From NCBI GenBank assembly GCA_947166945.1, contig CAMVGH010000008.1, positions 1 through 46,550 of the forward strand: 46,550 nt of DNA, in the 5' to 3' direction. The stretch comes from an uncultured Clostridia bacterium. Its GTDB lineage: Bacteria > Bacillota > Clostridia > Oscillospirales > Ruminococcaceae. The notes under the pieces were generated by a model, which saw only the letters and a list, made by a program, of their open reading frames with translations, did not search any database and was not told the DNA's origin. Numbering within the stretch: the stretch's first letter is position 1; each line of letters opens with the position of its first letter. The position numbers and the translations under genes are program-made. This document shows positions 16,465-24,960 of the stretch, piece by piece.

Positions 16465-17445
16465 ATGGAAAGATTCTATACCGCAAAGACCGAGGAACTT
16501 GCCAAGGAACAGGCAATAAATGAGTTCCGCGCCCTCGGTATCAGCGAGAATGATATTACTTTTGAGGTCGTGGAGCAGCCTGTTAAAAAGCTCTTCACAA
16601 TGAAAGGCGATTATCGTATCAGAGCCTATGCCCGTGATATTGCTGCCGAGACACAGGAAGACGAAGAGCCGTCCGGCACAGCCGAGGAGTCCGCAGAAGA
16701 AGCGGCAGTATCCGTTTCCGAAGCTCCCGAGCAAAGCGTAACGGATATCCCGGAGGGCGTCAATGTCCTTGAGAGCGAAAAGGTGAAGAATGCGCAGAAC
16801 TACCTCAATAAGGTGCTCGGCGCACTCGGACTTGAAAATTACACGATCAATACCACACAGAATGATGATACCGTTATCCTCGACATCGTCGGCGAGAAGC
16901 TCGGCGTTGTCATCGGCAGACGCGGCGAGACTCTCGATGCGCTTCAGTATCTCACCATTCTCGCAAGCAACAAGGCTGAGAATTCCTACTGCCGTATCGC
17001 CGTTGACTGCAACGGTTATCGCGCAAAGAGAAAGGAAACCCTCGAAGCTCTTGCGGTCAAGACCGCTCACCGCGTTCTCAAACAGGGAAGAAGAGTTACT
17101 CTTGAGCCTATGAATCCCTATGAGAGAAGGATCATTCACAGCAAGGTAGCCGAGATCGAGGGCGTGTACAGCAACTCTATCGGCGAGGAGCCTTTCAGAA
17201 AGGTAGTCATCTCCTCCAACACAAAGCCCACTTATAATAAAGGTGACAGAAACGGCAAGCGCGGCGACCGCCGTTCTTCCTACAACGGCGCGGGTAAGAG
17301 CTATAAGCAGTCCACAGGCTTCTCCACATCTTTCGAGCGTGAATATAAGCGTGAAAGACAGGAGAACGCAGAGTCTATAACTTATTCGCAGGAAACTGTC
17401 GATCTTGAAAAGAACACTTCACTTTACGGAAAGATCGAACTCTAA
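16465..17445 (+). CDS. jag: RNA-binding protein Jag/KhpB
   Basis: A 326-residue cytoplasmic RNA-binding protein with the standard order: Jag_N domain (residues 1-52; KTEELAKEQAINEFRALGI), an acidic linker (60-110), a KH domain (about 115-195; GEKLGVVIGRRGETLDALQ carries the GxxG-type loop) and an R3H domain (about 205-265; LEPMNPYERRIIHSKV). The tail is rich in Lys, Arg and Gly. Jag/KhpB works with KhpA on cell division and envelope transcripts in related bacteria. The frame is open upstream inside yidC, but the ATG at 16465 has GAAAGGA upstream and matches the family start. It is the last gene of the rpmH operon, followed by a terminator. Confidence 0.95.
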   Translation: MERFYTAKTEELAKEQAINEFRALGISENDITFEVVEQPVKKLFTMKGDYRIRAYARDIAAETQEDEEPSGTAEESAEEAAVSVSEAPEQSVTDIPEGVNVLESEKVKNAQNYLNKVLGALGLENYTINTTQNDDTVILDIVGEKLGVVIGRRGETLDALQYLTILASNKAENSYCRIAVDCNGYRAKRKETLEALAVKTAHRVLKQGRRVTLEPMNPYERRIIHSKVAEIEGVYSNSIGEEPFRKVVISSNTKPTYNKGDRNGKRGDRRSSYNGAGKSYKQSTGFSTSFEREYKRERQENAESITYSQETVDLEKNTSLYGKIEL

Positions 17446-17455
17446 AACAGAAAAC

Positions 17456-17490
17456 ATCCGTCCCGACTCGTTCGGGACGGATAATTTCAT
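17456..17490 (+). terminator. Terminator of the rpmH-jag operon
   Basis: An 11-bp perfect stem, ATCCGTCCCGA (17456-17466) with TCGGGACGGAT (17472-17482), closes a 5-base loop. The run after it is only moderately T-rich. Confidence 0.75.
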
Positions 17491-17504
17491 AAATATTATT
17501 ATAT

Positions 17505-17580
17505 TGAGCCGTAGCCAAGCGGTAAGGCAAGGGACTTTGACTCCCTCATCCCGTGGGTTCGAATCCCGCCGGCTCAACCA
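17505..17580 (+). tRNA. tRNA-Gln (anticodon TTG)
   Basis: A complete 76-base tRNA. The acceptor stem pairs TGAGCCG (17505-17511) with CGGCTCA, followed by the discriminator A and an encoded CCA (17578-17580). The anticodon stem AGGGA/TCCCT encloses CTTTGAC, giving anticodon TTG for glutamine. The T arm has GGTTCGAATCC. No duplicated 3' end, and so no integrated element, was seen downstream. Confidence 0.97.
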
Positions 17581-17600
17581 GGCGCGGTGTCCGCGCTGAC

Positions 17601-17838
17601 AAACCGTATGGCAGTTATCTGCTATACGGTATTTTTCTGCCTCGCTGTCCGGAGTTCGGATATACTTTTTGTAATGCAATCACAGCGGCGAGCCGCCGCC
17701 CCCAAACCGTATGTTACTTCGGTGACATACGGTATTTTTCTGCCTCGCTGTCTGGAGTTCGGATATACTTTTTGTAATGCAATCACAGCGGCGAGCCGCC
17801 GCTCCCAAACCGTCTGTCACTTTTGTGACAGACGGTGT
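17601..17838 (+). repeat. 103-bp tandem repeat carrying terminator-like hairpins
   Basis: Two almost identical 103-bp units (17601-17703 and 17704-17806) and the start of a third (17807-17838). Each begins AAACCGT and forms a hairpin followed by T residues: loops TTAT (about 17614), TTCG (about 17718) and TTTT (about 17821). The inner stem bases differ between units but stay paired. Each full unit also ends with a small GCGGC-GA-GCCGC hairpin. The array fills most of the 282-bp gap between tRNA-Gln and the end of the XRE gene on the other strand. Only direct repeats of this kind are seen; it is not a CRISPR array. Confidence 0.85.
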
Positions 17839-17862
17839 TTTTTTGTCTCATACGGACCGCTC

Positions 17863-18084
17863 TTATTGTTTTTCAGTATCATCATCTTCCGCATACTCAA
17901 GTATTTCTCCGGGTTGACAATGCAATACACGGCAGATAGCATTAAGGGTCGAGAAACGGACTGCGCTTACTTTACCTGTTTTCAGCTTCGATAGATTGAC
18001 ATTCGCCACACCGACCTTCTCGGATAGCTCATTCAGCGACATTTTTCTGTCTGCCATGACCCTGTCGAGACGCAGGATTATCAT
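17863..18084 (-). CDS. XRE-family (Cro/C1-type) small regulator
   Basis: A 73-residue DNA-binding protein: the helix-turn-helix runs through SLNELSEKVGVANVNLSKLK (residues 16-35) and is followed by NAICRVLHCQPGEIL, typical of the small YozG-like regulators. The ATG at 18084 follows AAAGGCGGTGA; an extension to 18156 would overlap the upstream gene and lacks conservation. It lies 13 bases after a four-helix membrane protein, the usual pairing for these regulators with DUF2975-type proteins. It probably acts as a repressor of its own operon. Confidence 0.9.
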   Translation of the reverse strand: MIILRLDRVMADRKMSLNELSEKVGVANVNLSKLKTGKVSAVRFSTLNAICRVLHCQPGEILEYAEDDDTEKQ

Positions 18085-18097
18085 ATCGTCACCGCCT

Positions 18098-18604
18098 TTA
18101 CAGAGTTTCGTCGGATTCTTGCTGGAGCTTGCAACCGTACTCGAAGATAAGTGCAAATGTCTGTAGTATCATTCCTATCACCAGTATAACAAGGTTTACT
18201 GACTGCACTATTAAAAAATCCGGGTGTGCCGACGTATTGAAGAAGAGTATGCAGATGATGAAGAGGATCATGCCCGCCAGAGCGCCGAACGTCAGAACTC
18301 CCGCGGCACCTTTCATTTTATCGGCGATATCGTATCTGAACGGTGTATCGGACTCTTTGAGCCGTTTGAATAGCTGTCTCATGAAGTTGCTCAAAAGGAA
18401 GAACACAAGCGTGTAGTACGCAATGAACAAAGTACTCCACATACTGTCTTTTCCTTCGATAAGCTGTCCGATGACCGCGATAAAGAGGATCACGAACAGA
18501 ATGCCGAACACTATATTGCTGCCGAGCGCGTACCCGTAAACATTCCCACATATCGCTCTGTATCTCTGCTCGGAGGTCACTTCCTGTTTTACTGTATTTT
18601 TCAT
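18098..18604 (-). CDS. Four-helix membrane protein (DUF2975-like)
   Basis: A 168-residue integral membrane protein with four predicted helices: SNIVFGILFVILFIAVIG (about 29-46), LFIAYYTLVFFLLSNF (about 58-74), GVLTFGALAGMILFIICILFF (about 101-121) and VNLVILVIGMILQTFALIF (about 136-154). Size, topology and the partner XRE gene match the DUF2975 family, whose function is unknown. The ATG at 18604 follows AAAGGGAAC. It is the first gene of a two-gene operon with its own promoter. Confidence 0.75.
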   Translation of the reverse strand: MKNTVKQEVTSEQRYRAICGNVYGYALGSNIVFGILFVILFIAVIGQLIEGKDSMWSTLFIAYYTLVFFLLSNFMRQLFKRLKESDTPFRYDIADKMKGAAGVLTFGALAGMILFIICILFFNTSAHPDFLIVQSVNLVILVIGMILQTFALIFEYGCKLQQESDETL

Positions 18605-18658
18605 AATGTTCCCTTTCCATGATGTGCCGAAATTCTTGTGTAAGCTTACTGTGGTTAT

Positions 18659-18687
18659 ACTATACCACGAAAATTAATGTTTGTCAA
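18659..18687 (-). promoter_or_regulatory. Promoter of the membrane protein-XRE operon
   Basis: On the minus strand TTGACA (18687-18682) is followed after 17 bp by TATAGT (18664-18659). A perfect palindrome, GTAAGCTTAC (18640-18649), lies just after the start site, and an imperfect one, GTGGTTATACTATACCAC, covers the -10. Either could be the XRE operator. Confidence 0.8.
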
Positions 18688-18722
18688 TAGTAATTTAACG
18701 AAAAACATAAAATAATTTATTT

Positions 18723-18876
18723 TTGTCATGGGATTACTGTACTCTATATAATTATGTGTATTTCATTGAACAATTTTTTTGAAAATTCTGTAATAAATAA
18801 TCAACGGTAATGTTTTCTGCACTATGGATAACTATGGTACCATAACAAAAGCCGGCTGGTACAGTCCGTTTTTTTC
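18723..18876 (+). ncRNA. Candidate small RNA between two promoters
   Basis: A promoter-like pair, TTGTCA (18723-18728), 18 bp, TATAAT (18747-18752), is followed about 100 bases later by a terminator-like hairpin, CGGCTG-GTA-CAGTCCG (18853-18868, one bulged T), and seven T residues. No reading frame with a ribosome binding site lies between. A perfect palindrome, TATGGTACCATA, is at 18833-18844. This is the main content of the 448-bp gap 18605-19052 apart from the two flanking gene promoters. The RNA is only inferred. Confidence 0.3.
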
Positions 18877-18927
18877 GTCAATTTTCGGGATTTTCCGACA
18901 GCGGTGTGATTATCCGTTCTCATTTGC

Positions 18928-18956
18928 TTGACTTTTGATTTGAATAATGATATACT
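18928..18956 (+). promoter_or_regulatory. Promoter of the zinc-ribbon surface protein gene
   Basis: TTGACT (18928-18933), 17 bp, TATACT (18951-18956). The leader would be about 90 bases and ends with GAAAGGAATTAGAA before the ATG. Confidence 0.75.
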
Positions 18957-19052
18957 GTAAGTTGGTAAGTGTTTTTACCGATATAATGCAGTGAAGCAGA
19001 GATAACGGATAAGATTCCGATAGCAGATACCACATGGAGAAAGGAATTAGAA

Positions 19053-22000
19053 ATGTTTTGCGGAAATTGCGGAACTAAGGTTGAGGACGGAGCGATGTTC
19101 TGTCCCAATTGCGGTAATAAGCTCGCGGAAGCTGCTGCACAGGCAGTCGAGGAGGTCGCTGCGCCGGTTCAGGAAACGGTAACACAGGCAGTCGAGCAGG
19201 TCGCTGCGCCCGTTCAGGAAACAGTAGCACAGACAGTCGAGCAGGTCGCTGCGCCCGTTCAGGAAACGGTAGCACAGGCAGTCGAGCAGGTCGCTGCGCC
19301 CGTTCAGGAAACGGTAACTCAGGCAGTCGGGACAACGATCCCCCCTCTGCCGGAAATGCCGCAGATAAACGGCATTCAGCAGCCCACAGAGCCTGTACAG
19401 CCCGAATTCAACGTGCGTCCTGCTTCGCAGCCGGTGCCGGAACAGCCTGTACAGCAGTTCCCCGGAGCGGCGTCTGTACCCGAAGCGCCGGTCACACCTG
19501 TGAAGAAGAAAAAGGGTAAGGGCGGCGTTATTGCGGGAGTTACGGCTGCCGCAGTAGTAGTCGGCGGCGCAGGAGTAGGCTATTTCGGATTCCATGATAA
19601 GATCACGAGGACATTCATGGGTGATGTGGCTTACGCACAGATGGTGAATAAAGACGCTGTGTCGTCAATTACAAAAGCCGATGCCTTTGACAGCGGCACC
19701 GAACTCGGTGTCGGTGCATTTATGGATTCTGTCATATCCTCGAAGGTATATAGTCTGACCGGTGATTCATCGGCTGTCACATCTTCCTATCTGTCAATAC
19801 TGAAAACAATGGGAACCGGTGCAGGCTCGAACTATGAGAACATTATCGAAGAGGCTCTTTCGGCAATACCGGAAGGCACAAAGGTGACTTCGAAAAACTC
19901 GGTGAAAATCGAAGCCGGCAGTGTGTTTGCGCTTGTCAGTGACGGGCAGATCGGAGATATCCTGAACAAGATAAATGATTTCTCGTTTGTTTCCGAACTT
20001 GTAAACGGCTCAACCGATATGATATCTTTCGGACTTTCGGACAGCGACGGAAATATCGGTTCCCTTGAGGCGTACATGGACGAGTCCGGCGATATTGTCC
20101 TGGCGTTCCCGGGTATATCGGAAAAGACTGTACGCATTAAAAAGGAAGATATCGAAAAGTCCCTGAACGGCAGCGAGGAAAAGAAGGAAGAAACTCCCTC
20201 CGTAACATTCAGCGAAGATGAGGCAAAGCGTATCAGGCAGGCTGTTACGGATATCTACTATGACACATACAACAGTGCGCGGATAAGCTATTCTGATGCC
20301 GTATTCACAATGGGGGACGGCGAATGGAAGACGGAAGCAAAGGGAACATCTGTATCCGTATCCTTCACTCCCGCCGAACTTAAAGCAATGATCGACAAGA
20401 TCGGTGAATTCCTGAAAAATGACGCATACCTCATAAGCTATGCAAAGGATAGATTCGATCTGTCCGAAGAGGATTACAAGGGGATATTCAAAGAGGCTGA
20501 GGACGTAAAATATTCGCTTGTCTCCGAACAGCTCGTCGATGTACATAACAAGGTCATCGGCTCGAAATATATCATAGAGCAGGAAGACAGCGCGAATAAG
20601 ATCATTGCGGTAAATATATCGGGTGACAAACTTAATGCCGGCGCCATAGACATTACCGGCAAAGACGGCAAAAAGGTAGGTTTCAAGCTGTTTGACCGCT
20701 CGGAGAACGGCAAGGACGGCTCTATGCTTGCACAGCTGGGTATAGAACAGGAAGACGTCGAGTTTGCATTCAAGGTGGATTACACCGGCAAGGACAAGGC
20801 TCAGTGGCTCGGCAAGGAAACAGGTGTCGGTACATATATTGTAACGCTTGCGGATCCGGACAAGTTCGTTGACTCAATGAAGAAGCTTTCAGACGGCGGC
20901 ACAAAGATACCGGATATAAGCGATTTCAATGCGAATATGAGCAATGAACTGATCGCGCCGGTCATGTCTGTTGCCGAGGGCGGCAATGACAAGAGGTTCG
21001 GCATTGACAATGAGAAACTCATAGCGGAGATCAAGAAACTGGAGATCGTAATGTCCACTGTTGTTGACGGAAACACGATGAATACGGATCTCAGCATTTC
21101 TGCCGGAGATATAGGCAAGATCACATTTACTTCGGCATCTGTTTCGGAGTCGGCGAACGTATCTCTTCCCGACAGCTCGAAGGAGATCAGTTCGGACGAT
21201 AAGGAAGCACAGAACGAATTCACCGAGGAAGCTCTCGGATGGGTAGGCGGTCTTACCGAAAAACTCGGCCTCGGCGATCTCGGCAGCATGCTCGGCGGTA
21301 TGGGCAGCATTGGCAGCAGCGGTTTCGGCGGTGATAACGACGAAGATTCCGACAAGAAAGCACATTACGCAGCGTATGACAGATATGAGTCCGGTACTTT
21401 TGCGGACGAATGTGCGGAAAAGATCTACAACGGTCTCAACGATACCGTCAAGTCGGCAATGACCGCAAAGGGAAGCGATGTTACAAGCGGCGTCATCAAG
21501 CTCTGGTATGACGACGGTAATCTGAAAGTCATCAGCGACGCGGGCGTTTCCGGCATCACATACACGGACAGCAGTTTCGATTCCGTTTACGCGGAGGTCG
21601 TATTCGATGACAGAGTTGCGGAAGGTATCGCCGGTGTTACCGTAATACTTACCGACAATGAGAACGATCTGCCGAATAATGACTATCCCGCCGCGCTCAA
21701 TTACTACGATCAGATGTACAAATGGGATAATTACGGCAATCAGATAGGCGATTTCGCGGCAGGTTCTTATCCCGTACTTTACTACGGCGATCCTTATACC
21801 GAGAAGCTTCCCGATAAGAAGATCTCCGTGAGCGAACTGAACGAAGCGGCGAGAGCGGTATCCGAAAGTTTCTCCTCCTACCTCGGAGTTTCCAACAGAC
21901 TCAATATCCAGCCCATGGGAGAAGAATCCGTTATCCAGTTCCTCGTGAAAGAAGACGGCGCTATCGTGCTTTATGACGAGTACACGGTCATAGACGAGGA

Positions 22001-23336
22001 GAAGGGCAAGGAAGCGGCGGAAGTCGTAGCGAAGGCATGCGACATAAAGAATGCGCTTGTAGGTCTGTATTTCTGCGACAACGTGTTTGTCGGCACAGCT
22101 GTGCTGCCCGATGAAGGCGATGTGGATACATTCCTCACCATGAACAGTATGCCCACCGCGAATGACTTCAAGAGCGGCGAATTCGTCGGCTGGTACGGCA
22201 CCTCGGAAAGCGATTATGAATCCCTCCCCGGCTATATCTACAACAACGATTATGATGCGGTGCGCGTCGGAACATACAGTCTTAAAACACAGGGTGAGCT
22301 TGTGCTTCCGGGCGAGAACGGCAGCACATCATCTTCTTCAGCCGGTGCAGTCGGCAGATGGACTGTTACCGATGGTTACGGTGACTTCTTTGTTGCTGAT
22401 ACAGATCCGTCGCTGGTCGATATGTATGTTACGGTCTTTGAAGAAGATATGGCGCTTGAACTGGGCGTAACGGAAGGAAGCTTTATCGGACGCTATTTCG
22501 TTGTACCTGATGGGGACAGCGGTGACTATATGCTGTTTGCCACAAAGGACGATGCCGAAGAAGCCGATGAAGACAAGGTTGTCGGCGGACTGTTCTTTAA
22601 TGACGAGGATCACAGTGTTCTGGTTATATTCGACGAAAACCAAAGATATGCAATGTACGAACTTGTCCGTGAAGGCGCAGCGTCTGCCGGCGGTACCGGT
22701 GATTACGAATTCGGGGAAGTCAAGGAAGATCCTGAACTGTCCGACATAGCGGGTGAATGGGTCGGTGAATTGCAGAGCGGCACAATGGTGCTGCATATAA
22801 GCACCAACGGTATTATAAGCGGGTCGGACTCCGATGACACATATCTCTTTGTAAACCCGCGCAGCGGTGGATTTGATATTTTCTCTGATATTGAAGGCAA
22901 TGTCAATTCCGGCAGTATTCTTTACAGTGCCGAGACTGATTCGATCTCTGTCACAGACGGAGAAACGGTAATTTTCTCCAGAGTAAGCACACAGCCGGCA
23001 TACGGATATATCGGCGAATGGGAGCTTGACACGCTGGACGGCGTATCCATGGCGGATATCGCGGAGCGTCTCGATCAGCCTCTTGAAGCTATCAACTCAT
23101 ACATGACCGTATCGGCGTATGACATCATTCTTACGAACTCCGAATCCACACAGATACTTCTTATCGGTGCCTATGACGAGGGATACTATGTAAAGAACCC
23201 CGGTGAAAACTTTGTGGAAGTCGGCGATTATGATGCAGCGACCGATACTCTGCAAGTCACATCTTCGGTATTCGGAGAAGGCGATTCACAGGACGCGGAG
23301 TCCACCACGATCCTTGTATTCAAGCGTAAAAATTAA
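19053..23336 (+). CDS. Large zinc-ribbon membrane protein with extracytoplasmic body
   Basis: A 1427-residue protein of unknown function. Residues 1-22 are a zinc ribbon with cysteines 3, 6, 17 and 20 (FCGNCGTKV, FCPNCGNKL). Residues 30-90 are four copies of a 15-residue repeat (AVEQVAAPVQETV). A Pro/Gln-rich linker and a KKKKGKGG stretch lead into one membrane helix at about 157-178 (AGVTAAAVVVGGAGVGYFGF). The remaining 1250 residues should face outside. They are acidic, contain SLADPDK-like and SGDK-like beta-rich segments, and end in two or three lipocalin-like sheets that open with a GRW/GEW turn (AGAVGRWTV, IAGEWVGEL, YIGEWELDT). Zinc ribbon followed by a helix is a common layout of Firmicutes envelope proteins. 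No sorting signal is present. It probably forms its own transcript. Confidence 0.85.
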   Translation: MFCGNCGTKVEDGAMFCPNCGNKLAEAAAQAVEEVAAPVQETVTQAVEQVAAPVQETVAQTVEQVAAPVQETVAQAVEQVAAPVQETVTQAVGTTIPPLPEMPQINGIQQPTEPVQPEFNVRPASQPVPEQPVQQFPGAASVPEAPVTPVKKKKGKGGVIAGVTAAAVVVGGAGVGYFGFHDKITRTFMGDVAYAQMVNKDAVSSITKADAFDSGTELGVGAFMDSVISSKVYSLTGDSSAVTSSYLSILKTMGTGAGSNYENIIEEALSAIPEGTKVTSKNSVKIEAGSVFALVSDGQIGDILNKINDFSFVSELVNGSTDMISFGLSDSDGNIGSLEAYMDESGDIVLAFPGISEKTVRIKKEDIEKSLNGSEEKKEETPSVTFSEDEAKRIRQAVTDIYYDTYNSARISYSDAVFTMGDGEWKTEAKGTSVSVSFTPAELKAMIDKIGEFLKNDAYLISYAKDRFDLSEEDYKGIFKEAEDVKYSLVSEQLVDVHNKVIGSKYIIEQEDSANKIIAVNISGDKLNAGAIDITGKDGKKVGFKLFDRSENGKDGSMLAQLGIEQEDVEFAFKVDYTGKDKAQWLGKETGVGTYIVTLADPDKFVDSMKKLSDGGTKIPDISDFNANMSNELIAPVMSVAEGGNDKRFGIDNEKLIAEIKKLEIVMSTVVDGNTMNTDLSISAGDIGKITFTSASVSESANVSLPDSSKEISSDDKEAQNEFTEEALGWVGGLTEKLGLGDLGSMLGGMGSIGSSGFGGDNDEDSDKKAHYAAYDRYESGTFADECAEKIYNGLNDTVKSAMTAKGSDVTSGVIKLWYDDGNLKVISDAGVSGITYTDSSFDSVYAEVVFDDRVAEGIAGVTVILTDNENDLPNNDYPAALNYYDQMYKWDNYGNQIGDFAAGSYPVLYYGDPYTEKLPDKKISVSELNEAARAVSESFSSYLGVSNRLNIQPMGEESVIQFLVKEDGAIVLYDEYTVIDEEKGKEAAEVVAKACDIKNALVGLYFCDNVFVGTAVLPDEGDVDTFLTMNSMPTANDFKSGEFVGWYGTSESDYESLPGYIYNNDYDAVRVGTYSLKTQGELVLPGENGSTSSSSAGAVGRWTVTDGYGDFFVADTDPSLVDMYVTVFEEDMALELGVTEGSFIGRYFVVPDGDSGDYMLFATKDDAEEADEDKVVGGLFFNDEDHSVLVIFDENQRYAMYELVREGAASAGGTGDYEFGEVKEDPELSDIAGEWVGELQSGTMVLHISTNGIISGSDSDDTYLFVNPRSGGFDIFSDIEGNVNSGSILYSAETDSISVTDGETVIFSRVSTQPAYGYIGEWELDTLDGVSMADIAERLDQPLEAINSYMTVSAYDIILTNSESTQILLIGAYDEGYYVKNPGENFVEVGDYDAATDTLQVTSSVFGEGDSQDAESTTILVFKRKN
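19140..19319 (+). repeat. Four 45-bp coding repeats
   Basis: Four head-to-tail copies of a 45-bp unit start at 19140, 19185, 19230 and 19275, each beginning CAGGCAGTCGAG or a close variant, with a partial fifth at 19320. They encode the 15-residue repeat of the zinc-ribbon protein and differ at only a few bases. Confidence 0.95.
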
Positions 23337-23352
23337 CCCCATCTCTTCCATA

Positions 23353-23377
23353 CCGCAAGGCATCAGATGCCTTGCGG
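23353..23377 (+). terminator. Perfect hairpin after the surface protein gene
   Basis: CCGCAAGGCATC (23353-23364) and GATGCCTTGCGG (23366-23377) form a 12-bp stem around one base. No T run follows, so it may be an mRNA-stabilising or weak termination element between this gene and the Nnr gene. Confidence 0.5.
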
Positions 23378-23417
23378 GAAGAGAATTCAGCAAACAAAAA
23401 GGAAGCAGGAACGATCA

Positions 23418-24947
23418 ATGCGGTTTACGGTGACCAACGAGCAGATGAAGAAGGCGGAGGAAAATGCCGACAAAGCGGGAATATCATATATGCGTATGAT
23501 GAGGAACGCGGGAGAGGCGTGTTTTTCGCGTATCTCAAAGATACTCGGCGGTGTTGACGGCAAGGATATAGTTATTCTCGCCGGCCGCGGCAATAACGGC
23601 GGCGACGGCATAGTTATCGCAAACCTGCTTACCGAAGCGCACGCAAATGCGATCCTCGTGTTCGTTCAGGATCTGCCGAAGACCGACTGCGCAAGGGAGT
23701 GCTTTTCGCTGTATGAGCGCACCATAAAGACCACTCTCTATGTCCACCGCAAGGAGACAGTGCAGTACGCTGTCGCCAATTGTGACGCGGTAATTGACTG
23801 TGTGTTCGGGACAGGCTTTCACGGAGAGCTTGAGGAAACAGTCTCTGAGCTTTTCAAATATGCCAACGAGAACTGCCCCGGACTGCGGATATCAGTTGAT
23901 ATACCGAGCGGGGTGAACAGCGACACCGGCGAAGTTGCCGAGAACGCTTTTCTGCCTGATGTGACACTGGTGCTGGCAGCAATGAAACGGGGATTATATT
24001 CCCACCCCGCTTTTGAGCAGTGCGGGAGAATGATCCTTACCGATATAGGCATACCGCAGACTATGTATGAACAGTTTGAAGCTGTGCTTTCGGACAATTC
24101 ACTGCTCGGGCTGATACCCGAAAGAAGAGCCGTTTCCCACAAGGGAAGTTACGGAAAGCTGCTCAATATAAGCGGAAGCGCGTTTTACACCGGCGCCGCT
24201 ATGCTCTCGACGGACGGAGCGCTTCGTACAGGGGTGGGGTTATGCACTCTCGCGACTCCTACCCGTGTTATCAACGCGATAGCGTCTGCTGTCCCCGAAA
24301 CCATTTATCTCCCGCTGGAACAGGATTTCGACGGCTTTATAAATGCCGCCGCTGTTCAGGCAGTATCGGAAGAACTTGTAAGAACAAAATTCACGGCGGT
24401 GCTTACCGGCTGCGGGCTCGGAAACAACAGAAGCACCTTCCAGATGACAGAAACCGTCATAAAACGCGCTGATTGTCCGATAATTATTGATGCAGATGGT
24501 CTTAATTCGATCGCCCCGAATATAAATATACTAAAGGAAAGCAAAAAGGGCGTCATCGTGACACCGCACCCCGCGGAATTTGCCCGCATGACGGGAAAGA
24601 GCGTTGAGGAGATACAGCGTGACCGTCTGACAGCGGCGAAGGATTTTGCGGGAGAATACCGCTGTGTGACTGTGCTGAAAGGCGTGAATACGGTGATAGT
24701 GTCGCCGGACGGTGATATGTTCATCAATACGACAGGCAATGCGGGACTTGCAAAAGGCGGGAGCGGAGATGTGCTGGCAGGCATTATAGCCTCTCTGTGC
24801 GCACAGGGGGTGCCGGAATTCCACGCGGCGGCTCTCGGGGTATATCTGCACGGACTGGCTGCCGATGTACTGGCGGCTCGTATAGGCAAACCGGGGCTGC
24901 TGCCGCGGGACCTGCCTTCGGTGCTGCCCGAGATAATGAAGCGGTAA
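23418..24947 (+). CDS. nnr: Bifunctional NAD(P)H-hydrate epimerase / ADP-dependent dehydratase
   Basis: A 509-residue repair enzyme that returns hydrated NADH and NADPH to their active form. Residues 1-205 are the YjeF_N epimerase (AGRGNNGGDGIVIA near 55, VFGTGFHGE near 130, SVDIPSGVNSDTG near 152). Residues 220-509 are the kinase-fold dehydratase (HKGSYGKLLNISGS, CGLGNN, VTPHPAEFARMTG, NAGLAKGGSGDVLAGIIA with the catalytic glycine-rich loop and aspartate). Fusion of both domains is common in bacteria. The frame opens upstream at 23367, but the ATG at 23418 has GCAGGAA just before it and matches the family start. It follows the surface protein gene by 81 bases and may be cotranscribed. Confidence 0.95.
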   Translation: MRFTVTNEQMKKAEENADKAGISYMRMMRNAGEACFSRISKILGGVDGKDIVILAGRGNNGGDGIVIANLLTEAHANAILVFVQDLPKTDCARECFSLYERTIKTTLYVHRKETVQYAVANCDAVIDCVFGTGFHGELEETVSELFKYANENCPGLRISVDIPSGVNSDTGEVAENAFLPDVTLVLAAMKRGLYSHPAFEQCGRMILTDIGIPQTMYEQFEAVLSDNSLLGLIPERRAVSHKGSYGKLLNISGSAFYTGAAMLSTDGALRTGVGLCTLATPTRVINAIASAVPETIYLPLEQDFDGFINAAAVQAVSEELVRTKFTAVLTGCGLGNNRSTFQMTETVIKRADCPIIIDADGLNSIAPNINILKESKKGVIVTPHPAEFARMTGKSVEEIQRDRLTAAKDFAGEYRCVTVLKGVNTVIVSPDGDMFINTTGNAGLAKGGSGDVLAGIIASLCAQGVPEFHAAALGVYLHGLAADVLAARIGKPGLLPRDLPSVLPEIMKR

Positions 24948-24960
24948 AATAATAAAACAC

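Noticed and set aside
17505-17600. Integration site at the tRNA-Gln gene
   Set aside because: No second copy of the tRNA 3' end and no integrase or phage genes were seen downstream.
17601-17838. CRISPR array
   Set aside because: The repeated unit is 103 bp with no spacer diversity and no cas genes; it is a tandem repeat with terminator hairpins.
19140-19319. CRISPR-like or mobile repeat
   Set aside because: The 45-bp units are contiguous, in frame, and encode a 15-residue protein repeat.
19047-19595. Minus-strand frame opposite the zinc-ribbon gene with regular CLCYRFLNGRSDLLD repeats
   Set aside because: The repeats are just the 45-bp coding repeats read backwards; the plus-strand frame has the zinc ribbon, ribosome binding site and promoter.
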